Shown piece after piece: positions 56,645 through 64,000 of a stretch of DNA of 64,000 nucleotides. This DNA comes from Brachypodium distachyon. Its lineage: Eukaryota > Streptophyta > Magnoliopsida > Poales > Poaceae. The stretch's first letter is position 1; the number at the start of each line of letters is the position of its first letter. The stretch covers positions 10,044,001 through 10,108,000 of the forward strand of contig NC_016132.3 of assembly GCF_000005505.3 (NCBI RefSeq). Reading direction: 5' to 3'. Below the pieces are notes generated by a model, which saw only the letters and a list, made by a program, of their open reading frames with translations, did not search any database and was not told the DNA's origin. Made by a program: the position numbers and the translations under genes.

Positions 56645-57950
56645 TAGTTTCATAATATACCGATTTGACGTCATATCTGGTGCTACTTTTTTCCAATAAA
56701 ATAGGACAAACCTAGAAGAGCTTGATTTGAAAAAATACCCGAAAGTACACTTATTTGTGAACGGAGTGAGCAGGCATCGACGATATTCTCACGAAGAGGC
56801 AGTTTCCATGATACATACATGTCGGCTATTTTCCCGCTCAGGCGCTCAGCAGCTCCTGCTGGTGTGCTTTGACGGTGTTTGACTCATGTTGTTAGCTTTT
56901 GATGCTTCTCAATCACACAGCCAGGCAGCGGGGATTGGTGCACACGCTGGCGTGCGTGCGACCCGATCGCAATGGATCACTTTGTTCGAACTTCGAAGTT
57001 ATTCTTGATTAACAGCGACATGCATACTGCGTGTATATTATCGATCTTCCCGGCCTGTTGCCTTTCGGCGTAGCAAGTAAACTGCTTCCGACTTGCTCCC
57101 ACTGGCGGCTAATCATTCTTCATCTTTTTTTCAGACATGCGGCTGATCTGGTGATCTACCGTATCATCCATGCCGATGGACCGATAATTGAAACCGCCGA
57201 AGCGCGCGCATGTGTAAAACGACGCCAGGGCACTGCCGCCACGCAACTTCCTGTCCTCAAGTGTCGACTAGCAACAATTTCGGTCTCCAGCTCATGTGTG
57301 CTACACCAGACACCACCGCTACAGTGCTACTGGCCTACTACTGCTTGTCTGCTGCGTGCGTTTGCCTTGGTGTGCGTGCGCGTATTACCGGCCACGCAGG
57401 GCGGATCCACGGTCCGAGCAGGGGCACGTGTGGGCGTGTGGATCCCTGGCGTCCACGTACAGATCCGCAGTCTCCGGTCGGTCGTTTCCTTCTCTTTTCA
57501 TTTTAGCGTACCACCAGGCCAGAGAAACAGTACTACAGTACTCGTCATCCAGCGGATCGATCTGGAAGGATCCAAGTGTCGCAATTCAGGGCTACTATGC
57601 AGCTAGCATGCATGCTACCGGTGGAAGATACAGCAGGTCACCTGTAGCTGGCGATATGATCCAGAATTCCTGCTTTCTGTACCCCCGGGCGAAAGGTGAA
57701 ACTGAAACTTACATCCAGAATTCGAGATTAGCGACTCTTTTTTTCCCGTGGAAGCGTGACACCGAGAAACCGAGGAGCGACGACGCGCAGCCGGCCGACC
57801 AACTCCACCTTGCTTTCCGCGGCCGCTTTCTCCGTCCGTCCCAATCAATTAAGTAGTACCCCCCGTTCACGGGTCAGCCTCACTCTCTCGCGCGCTTCCA
57901 GTTCCACTCCCATCCCCATCACCTACACTACACCTACAGCTCCTCCCCAC

Positions 57951-58511
57951 ATGGCTCCCTTCCCACCAGTCCTCCTCCTCCCGCTCCCGCTGCTACTGAT
58001 CCTCTCCTCTCTGCTTCTACCCAATGCGGCGCGAGCGGACACCGGCCCGACCGTCGTGCTCAAGGACGGCACCACATGCACGCTCTGCGCCTCCTGCGAC
58101 AACCCCTGCAACCCCACCTACTACCCGTCTCCCCCTCCTCCGGTAGTGAACCCCACCCCGCAGTGCCCGCCTCCCCCATCCTATTCCTCCGCCGGCGGCG
58201 GCGGCGGCGGCGGTGGAGGCCCCGTCATCTACTCCTCCCCGCCCCCTTCCAACGGCGGTAGCGGTACCGGCGGAGGTTACTTCTACCCTCCGCCAACCGG
58301 CGGATCCTCTGGCGGCGGGTCTCAGGGCGGTGGAGGCGGTGTCTACCCGACGCCGCCGCCGCCCAACCCGTTCCTTCCCTACTTCCCCTTCTACTACTAC
58401 AGCCCGCCGCCCAAGTTCGTCGACAAAAGCTCCGCCGCCGGAGCCATCTCGTCTTCGCCCGCGACGCTGCTGCTTCTCGCGCTCTCCGGGCTCCTGCTGT
58501 GGCGAGACTGA
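57951..58511 (+). CDS. Pro/Gly-rich, probably GPI-anchored cell-wall protein
   Basis: An intronless 186-residue secreted protein. Residues 1-28 are a signal peptide (PPVLLLPLPLLLILSSLLL, cleavage after ARA). A short Cys motif follows, GTTCTLCASCDNPCNPTYYP, then Pro-rich PSPPPP and YSPPP-type motifs (SSPPPS, YYSPPPK), as in extensins and LRX tails, mixed with poly-Gly. The C-terminus has small residues (SSAAGAISSSP) then a hydrophobic end ATLLLLALSGLLLW, the layout of a GPI-anchor signal. The TCT.C..CDNPC block with SPPPP repeats is shared by a group of plant proteins named only 'leucine-rich repeat extensin-like' or 'hydroxyproline-rich'. A structural or signalling role at the wall-membrane interface is inference. 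An upstream in-frame ATG at 57756 would bury the signal peptide, so I prefer 57951. Confidence 0.87.
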   Translation: MAPFPPVLLLPLPLLLILSSLLLPNAARADTGPTVVLKDGTTCTLCASCDNPCNPTYYPSPPPPVVNPTPQCPPPPSYSSAGGGGGGGGGPVIYSSPPPSNGGSGTGGGYFYPPPTGGSSGGGSQGGGGGVYPTPPPPNPFLPYFPFYYYSPPPKFVDKSSAAGAISSSPATLLLLALSGLLLWRD

Positions 58512-59103
58512 GAATGCGAGATAGATCTGCGCTGCTTTTTCGCACTAGTAAGGCAGTGATTTGACTGCGGCATCCGACTGTAATTTCTATTTTATTTATT
58601 TTAATTTGTAATTTATGTATTTGCTCCTCCTCCTTCTCTCTTGGTGGGTTTATGTGCCGGTACAAATTGAAATCAGTAATAGCTCAAGTGTAAAACGAGG
58701 GCAAGTAATAAGTATTATAGATGGACCTAATCAAAATGTTCAGTCTCATGATTTACTCTTTCAGAGTTTCACTTTCATTCGAGTCGTTGGTAAAAAAGAA
58801 TCTTGCATTATTTTTTTGCAACATCGATCATATGCCTAGTGTCAGGTCTCTCATCAGTTTGTCTGCTGCTGAACACCATTCTCTGAACTGGTTTGATTGT
58901 TCGGGAAATTTCTCTGCACAGACTGTACAATGGTACTGCCATCTACTGGATCGATCTGAATAGATCAGTGACCGCTCGATCAAACATTCAAACCATGCGG
59001 ATCTGGTCACCGCGTTTTATTGTATCCTTTATTTCCTTCGAGGGGTGGATCTGTGGTTCTGACGTGCCGACGAAAATAGAAGTCGGAAGTGGAAGACACA
59101 CGA

Positions 59104-59521
59104 TCTAGGTTGTCATCGCTTTGTCAGAGCCTCCAAAGGCCAAGGCAAGCATCCAAAGCACGAACAGCTTGCTTCCACACGAAGCACGACAGATTTATTC
59201 TTGCGTATGCATTGCAAGAAAGTGTATATTGTCCAGGATATGGCTTAAATACTCGAGGTAAATAACAAATTGTGCCGTCCAGACCATGCGGCGGCAAAGC
59301 ATGGCTTTTCCTTTTGGAAGGTTTACGTGTACTATTGGCAGCAACCGATACATAAATATAAAAGGTACATTACCTTTATTTTCTGTCAAAGAACTCGATG
59401 ATTTCTTGCCGAGTTAACGAAAAAAAATCCGAACTTCGAGAAGTATCTAAAATGTGGAGCTTCCAAACGGCAAGTGTGTGTGGGGGGCCCTTCAGGGAGC
59501 GAGGGTTGATGTGTGTTTGTA
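59104..59521 (-). repeat. Duplicated promoter-like unit, copy 1
   Basis: Shares long blocks with 59914-60540: GGTTGTCATCGCTTTGTCAG, GCAAGCATCCAAAGCACGAA, TATTGTCCAGGATATGGCTT, CAAATTGTGCCGTCCA, GCATGGCTTTTCC. On the minus strand it has a TATA-like GTATTTAAGCC preceded by CATGC-type motifs and followed about 100 bp on by a short hydrophobic reading (SKLFVLWMLALAF). It may be the 5' end of a lost gene, but no complete ORF exists. Confidence 0.8.
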
Positions 59522-59840
59522 AAAATCTGCGTAAGTTCTTTATTACACCTCCGTCCATTAATTATTAATCCTTCATTCTTTTCTAAATACTCCTATATCT
59601 CATTGATAACTTAATTCAAGTGTCTCAAGTACCAATCAAATATATGACATGTGTGCGAAAAGAATAGGATTGATAATTTAATTCAAGTGTAAAATCGATA
59701 GAATTTTTTCGGTCCTACGCATTTCTGTCGTTTTAGCCATTTGAACAATAGGAAGCCCATATGTGAAGTATACCTATGCATATGTCGGGTCAAGCTTCGT
59801 AAAGGCCAATGCCACGTGTGCGGACACTTGAAATAAATTA

Positions 59841-59912
59841 CTCCATCCGGCTAAAATTACTTGTCGCAGATTCTGTATTAAATCTACAACAATTAATTCT
59901 AACCAGAGGGAG
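59841..59912. mobile_element. 72-bp Stowaway-like MITE
   Basis: CTCCATCCGGCTAAAATTAC and the inverse AATTAATTCTAACCAGAGGG AG, flanked by TA; sits exactly at the left border of duplication copy 2. Confidence 0.78.
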
Positions 59913-59913
59913 T

Positions 59914-60540
59914 ATCTAGGTTGTCATCGCTTTGTCAGAGCCTTGAAAGGCCAAAGCAAGCATCCAAAGCACGAACAACTTGCTCCCACACAAAGCACCA
60001 GATATTTCTTCAATGCAAGAAAATGTATATTGCCCAGGATAGGGCTTAAATACTAGAGGTTAATAACAAATTGTGCCGTCCACACCATGCGGCAGCAAGC
60101 ATGGCTTTTCCTTACCCTTTTGCATACAGTACCGTTGGTAACTTTTGGAAGATGTACTTGAACCATTGGCAGTAACCAAATATAAACGGTTTTGTTATTT
60201 TTATTCTAAATCGGTACTAACAACTGTCGATCTAATCAGTGGGATGTGTGTAAGAATCATGCAACTACAAAGGATGAAAAAAAATCTAAATTGAATTTCT
60301 ATGATTATCGACCGGGAATAACTATTTCGAAGTTCAGTGAGAAGTTCTCAGGTCAATGAAACAAAAAGAAAACAGAACTTCCAGAAGTATCTAAAAAGTA
60401 CTCCCTCCTATCCATAAAAAATGTCTTAGATCGAGTACAAAGTGCTTTGTGAGTAAGATATAATGAGTGTGAAACTTCGAAAGTATAGGGTGTGTGCGCG
60501 TCTATTCAGAGGGTGAGTGTTCTTGTGTGTTTGTGAGCAT
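59914..60540 (-). repeat. Duplicated promoter-like unit, copy 2
   Basis: Same order and orientation as copy 1, and on the minus strand it keeps the GTATTTAAGCCCTATCC element and the downstream hydrophobic reading (SKLFVLWMLALAF, then QGSDKAMTT and stop). It is longer because of extra sequence near 60110-60150 and 60200-60350 and a Stowaway-like insert near 60400-60475. Confidence 0.78.
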
Positions 60541-61281
60541 GAGAGGCCCAGCTCAATTCAAGGGTATTCACTTGAATACCCATTAATTTTTGCAAAAAAA
60601 GAACAAATACATATACTAGTGTATGTATGTAAAAAAATATTTTGGACCCAAACTCAATTGTAAGTCTATAAATGCACCAGTCCATCTATTTCATACCTCC
60701 TCCGATTGGCCCAATGGACAGTTGGCCACATAGATTTACAATGTTGAAAACCAAACCGTTTGATCAATACATGTAGTCTCATACGTCCTTGATCGTTGCC
60801 CGCACCTTTCGTCTCCTTCTTAATCCCGAAATAGACATGTCCCCAAATCTATAAACATAGCGACTACATGTGCTGCTTCCCGGCATCCTCACCTTTGGGC
60901 GTTGGCTGGCTCGTCCTTGTTCCGCGCTTTGACACTTATGTTATTTCACGGCTTCACATGCGCACAATTGGCAACGCCTCATCAATCATTCAATAACGCA
61001 TGTAAGTTGCAATTTTGACTAGCAAATTTCTAAAAAATTTAAATACCCATTGTCAAAATATGCGAGCATCTACGTCTGTACTCCGTTTCCTAAAAAAGAT
61101 ATAGGGACATGTACGGTCTTCATTATACGTTCTTTAATTCTTACCCCTTCATTCTTTCCTAAAAACTCCTACTGTATGGCTACCGGGTAATTTGGCAACT
61201 TTGATTTTCACAATAATATTTGGAACTTTTAGAGCAACTCTAGCAGTTACCGAAAACGACCGATCCGAATAGGCCGAGTTC

Positions 61282-61349
61282 GGTTGAACTGAATCGGGAT
61301 ATTCAGTTACGAAAAGGTTGAACTGAATCGGGATATTCAGTTACGAAAA
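61282..61349 (+). repeat. Perfect 34-bp tandem duplication
   Basis: Two identical copies of GGTTGAACTGAATCGGGATA TTCAGTTACGAAAA, head to tail (61282-61315, 61316-61349). Confidence 0.95.
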
Positions 61350-61486
61350 GCTTCACGCAAAACATAAACCAAATTCAGAACTGCAAATTTTGAAAAAGAA
61401 CAGAAAAACTTCGTGCGCACCGAGTTCATCATCAACTACACAAAATACTAAAGTAGAGTTCATTATCAACTACAGAAATTACTAGG

Positions 61487-61996
61487 TTAATACTTAGCGG
61501 CGGAACAATTAACAAAAACAAAATGTGCTCCATTGCTGGCACCGGCACCTTCTTCTACTCCGGCGACTTCGTCAGCATTTGGGCGGCGATTCTTCTTCTT
61601 CTCCCTCGCCGCCGCTCCATCGTCTTCCTCCTGCTCATCATTCAAGAGGATTATGAGCTCCCTTGCTGGCGCCTTCCCCTTCCCCTTGGACTCTGAAATC
61701 GCGCGCTGCAGATCCGGGTCATTGGCGTCCTCTTGCTGGCGGCGGCGTTTCTCCTCGGCGGCGGTGAGGATGCTTTCCGCCAACGCCTGCTGGAAGTCCG
61801 GACCGTCCTCCTCGTCAGTCGGCGCCTGAAGGGCCTCTTCCTCCGGCGAGAATGAGCGGCAGTGCACAGCCGCACGAGAGGACTCGCCGTCCTGCCTACG
61901 GGCCGTGCGCCCACCGCGTGGGCCGGCCCAAGTGCCCTCCGCATGCGCTTCTTCCGCCAAGTACTGCTGGTACCGCTGCTCTGCATCTCGGCTCAT
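61487..61996 (-). CDS. Small protein with two ubiquitin-interacting-like motifs
   Basis: A single-exon reading of 169 residues from ATG at 61996. Two segments fit the UIM pattern (acidic run, hydrophobic, two residues, Ala, then Ser): EEDGPDFQQALAESI (residues 62-76) and NDPDLQRAISESK (92-104). UIMs are short helices that bind ubiquitin. The N-terminus is coiled-coil-like (SRDAEQRYQQYLAEEAHAEG) with no enzyme domain, and the C-terminal half is charged with a Lys-rich patch (REKKKNRR). A ubiquitin-receptor or adaptor role is inference. Grasses have families of short, rapidly evolving genes of this look, often near transposons; this copy is flanked by a 150-bp repeat array and a foldback MITE. 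It could be a fragment of a larger gene. Expression is unproven. Confidence 0.68.
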   Translation of the reverse strand: MSRDAEQRYQQYLAEEAHAEGTWAGPRGGRTARRQDGESSRAAVHCRSFSPEEEALQAPTDEEDGPDFQQALAESILTAAEEKRRRQQEDANDPDLQRAISESKGKGKAPARELIILLNDEQEEDDGAAAREKKKNRRPNADEVAGVEEGAGASNGAHFVFVNCSAAKY

Positions 61997-62123
61997 GTGC
62001 CGGTGCTGTGATTAATTTCAGTGTACAAAAATCTGAAGTTGTTTCCATGTGATCATTTTGAATATACAAAATTCTGGGAAGTTGTTGTCCACTGCAATGA
62101 GAATTAGAAAAAAAAAAATGGCT

Positions 62124-62470
62124 GGGAACATACGTAGTATTAATTTGATGATTCCGAAAACAGCTAGTATATACTCTCAGATACTATGAACCACAGTGAA
62201 AAATGACAGTTTTCTTTGACATTTCAATAAGACAGCTAGTACTTTCAGATATGAAATAGAAAAAGAATATCCTGGGAGCATATGTAGTATTAGATGAATC
62301 TCAAAACAGCTAGTACTCTCGGATAGGAACCACGATGAAAAATGGCAGTTCTGTTTGTCATTTCAACAAGACAGCTAGTACTTTCAGATATGAAATAGAA
62401 AAAAATAATGGGAACATATGTAGTATTAGATGATTCCCAAAACAGCTAGCATACTCTCATACGTCCCATT
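62124..62470 (+). repeat. Tandem repeat array, unit about 140-150 bp
   Basis: Units start at about 62124, 62274 and 62410 with GGGA(A/G)CATA(C/T)GTAGTATTA. They continue through AAAACAGCTAGTA, AACCAC(A/G)(G/A)TGAAAAATG, GACAGCTAGTACTTTCAGAT and ATGAAATAGAAAAA. About 2.4 copies, 130-900 bp upstream of the UIM-like gene start. Confidence 0.88.
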
Positions 62471-62927
62471 CGGAGTAGGCCAGAAATATGAACTCTCAGA
62501 GAGAAATAATCGAGCGGGTCAACACCATCTGAGCCTACGGAACATAAAACCTAGATCAATTTAGTACTGAACCGCGAGAATCCCTGCGAATTGAAATAAC
62601 CTAACATCAAACAACCTCATGGCGAGAACAGCAAACAAACCAAGAAAAATGTCCACGGCACTTGCCTTTATGCATGGCGAGAATGCGATGTCCGACCCGT
62701 CCGCCGGATCATCCACGTAGGTCCTCAAGTCTCCGCTCCGTCGCCGCCACCTCCGTCGCAAGTCTCCGCTCCGTCGCCGCCGATCAGAGAAGACAGATCG
62801 AGAGGAGACGATCCGTTTCAGGAGACAGAGAGATAGGAAGGTTAATCGCGCCGGATTCACTTCCCGTACGAACCGCCTGCCCACATCATCAAGTCAAAAC
62901 AAGGTCAAATTGCCTAATCAGATGTTA

Positions 62928-63157
62928 GGCCCCTTTTTTTGGGTTTCTGATTCAGCTTTTGGTACTTCTAACCCTCTAAAAAGTACTTCACCCGTTTACA
63001 CATGAAGCTGAGAAGCACGTCCAGAGGTGCTTCCTGCAGCTTCTGGAGGGAAGCACCTCCCGACGTGCTTCTCAGATTCATATGTAAACGGGAGAAGTGT
63101 TTTTTTAGAAAGCTAGAAGCACCAAAAGCTGAAACAGAAGCCCAAACAAACATGGCC
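62928..63157. mobile_element. Nearly palindromic Tourist-type foldback MITE
   Basis: A 230-bp element flanked by TTA at 62925-62927 and 63158-63160. The two arms, about 105 bp each, pair almost along their whole length: TTCAGCTTTTGGT, ACTTC(A/T)CCCGTTTACA, GAGAAGCACGTC and GAGGTGCTTCC occur in both, separated by a loop of about 15 bp (GCAGCTTCTGGA). Terminal GGCC plus the TTA duplication place it in PIF/Harbinger. Transcribed RNA would form a long hairpin, a possible small-RNA source. Confidence 0.9.
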
Positions 63158-63439
63158 TTAAACCGCCCTAAATGTGCCACGTAGATTCTAAAACCACTTA
63201 GCAGGGTGATTTAAATGGTATTAAGGATTTTGGGGGTCTAAATAACCGGTTTTGGAGTTTGGGGTTATGCTTCCGGCGAGTGACATTTGAGGGTGAAATA
63301 TGAACTTCTTTCTTTTTTTACCGGTACACTAATGGGCCTATTGGGGCCTGGACTCTGCTCTAATTCGCTCTCGACGGCACGCCGCCATTCTCCTCCGTCC
63401 TCGCTCCTTCTATCCCTATCCCTACTGCCACTCGCGTCC
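63158..63439. other. Spacer, nothing recognised
   Basis: Short spacer between the foldback MITE and the GGCACG-rich region. Contains pyrimidine-rich sequence (CTCCGTCCTCGCTCCTTC) but no supported feature. Confidence 0.4.
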
Positions 63440-64000
63440 GCTTATATTTGGCCATCGGGCCGTGTTTTTTCGGGCTGGCCCGAGGCACGCAAAAAAAGCA
63501 CGGCCCACAGAACAGCACGGCGCGGGCAAATCCGGCCGGGCCAGGCACGAAGCCCATCACGTGCCAGGCTTTTTTCTTAGATGCGGCCCGTGGGCTGGCA
63601 CGAGCACGGCACGAGAAAACCGTAACGAGAGGCACGAGGCACTGTTCAGAACCTCGCGGAGACTCGGACGTCGCTCGGCATGGCAACGGGAAAAAAGCAC
63701 GGCACGAGAAATATGCACGCAGGCACGTAAAGCAAGAAATGGCCCGAAAATTTTGAATAGAGCATTATAGCTCCGAATTTGGTTCACTTTTGCCCTATAA
63801 ATAGAGTTGCACATCACACTCATTTGCCCACTCTCAAACCACACATTTCTCCTTCACCTCACACTTCAATCTCATAGCCAATCCAAATCATGAATACAAT
63901 CCTGGCGATCAAAATAACCAATTCTTCCTTCCGGAGTAGTTGGGGTTAGACATCACCGCCTATGGATTCAGCCCCACTCCCATTCCTTCCGATATTCCAC
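63440..64000 (+). mobile_element. Probable 5' portion of a hAT element (runs off window)
   Basis: From about 63460 to 63740 the hexamer-like motif GGCACG or GCACGG recurs about a dozen times (GAGGCACGC, AGCACGGCCC, GGCACGAGCACGGCACGAG, AGGCACGTAAAG), the kind of subterminal repeat cluster that hAT transposases bind. It is followed by a clean TATA box and transcript-like leader, and an ATG at 63890 with only a short frame. Any transposase would lie beyond the window. The outer inverted repeat is not identified, so the start is approximate. Confidence 0.5.
63796..63803 (+). promoter_or_regulatory. TATA box near the right edge
   Basis: TATAAATA within CCCTATAAATAGAG, followed by an unusually C/A-rich leader (CACATCACACTCATTTGCCC), the usual layout of a plant core promoter. 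The first ATG after it is at 63890. Confidence 0.65.

Larger units (their letters stand above)
53070..57950. other. Long intergenic region with MITEs
   Basis: Left end is the promoter of YWKRRGY copy 2. It contains five inverted-repeat elements listed separately, a G-rich run near 53921-53938 (GGGGGTGGGGGGGGGGGGGG) and GC-rich patches (55310-55560, 57150-57500) whose open frames show no recognisable domain. The right end should contain the promoter of the Pro/Gly-rich protein gene. Confidence 0.45.
58512..61486. other. Intergenic region with a promoter-like duplication
   Basis: 3' UTR of the Pro/Gly-rich gene, then a duplicated unit (59104-59521 and 59914-60540), a small Stowaway between the copies, a second Stowaway-like fragment near 60400-60475, AT-rich spacer, and a perfect 34-bp tandem duplication at 61282-61349. 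No supported coding sequence. Confidence 0.5.

Noticed and set aside
1..64000. CRISPR arrays, operons, riboswitches, tRNA or rRNA genes
   Set aside because: The window is plant nuclear DNA. I found no regularly spaced direct repeats of CRISPR type, and no tRNA cloverleaf A/B boxes or rRNA sequence that I recognise.

Overview
This is a plant nuclear window, almost certainly from a grass. Genes are split by GT-AG introns, coding exons are GC-rich, and the spacers carry many small TA-flanked elements with the CTCCCTCCGT terminal motif typical of grass Stowaway MITEs, plus TTA-flanked Tourist-type MITEs. I count 13 plausible host genes in 64 kb. That density points to a compact grass genome (rice or Brachypodium type rather than wheat), but I cannot name the species from sequence alone.

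Layout, left to right. 0-5.2 kb: a P1/MYB12-type R2R3-MYB gene (+) and a two-exon basic protein resembling plant eIF4B (-). 5.4-8.8 kb: a structurally complete Mutator-like element with ~155-bp inverted repeats, a perfect 9-bp target duplication and a FAR1-type transposase broken by only one stop and one frameshift. 8.9-9.9 kb: a probable non-autonomous hAT element. 11-12.7 kb: a DUF3511 gene and a tiny secreted CEP-like peptide gene, both (-). 14.9-15.6 kb: an intronless DOG1-domain gene (+). 16.8-21.4 kb: a six-exon DUF789 gene (-) with several MITEs in its introns. 26.1-31.4 kb: an eight-exon LPEAT1-type acyltransferase (-) with a decayed Copia element in one intron. 35.0-36.2 kb: a two-exon methyltransferase (+). 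37.7-40.6 kb: a type-B response regulator (+) with a degenerate receiver and a recent internal exon duplication. 43.1-49.2 kb: a large inverted repeat abutting a 5'-truncated L1-like LINE with poly-A tail. 49.6-53.1 kb: two paralogous uncharacterised 'YWKRRGYYRLD' genes (-). 58.0-58.5 kb: a Pro/Gly-rich, probably GPI-anchored wall protein (+). 59.1-60.5 kb: an unexplained promoter-like duplication. 61.5-62.0 kb: a small protein with two ubiquitin-interacting-like motifs (-). 62.9-63.2 kb: a nearly perfect palindromic MITE. The window ends inside what looks like the 5' part of a hAT element.

The host genes do not form a pathway or cluster; they look like ordinary grass euchromatin. No previously undescribed multi-gene system is evident. 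The most informative items are the recently active MULE, the CEP-like peptide gene, the tandem exon duplication in the response regulator, the uncharacterised paralogue pair and the foldback MITE. Exon boundaries were deduced by hand from GT/AG sites and reading-frame continuity, not from transcripts.
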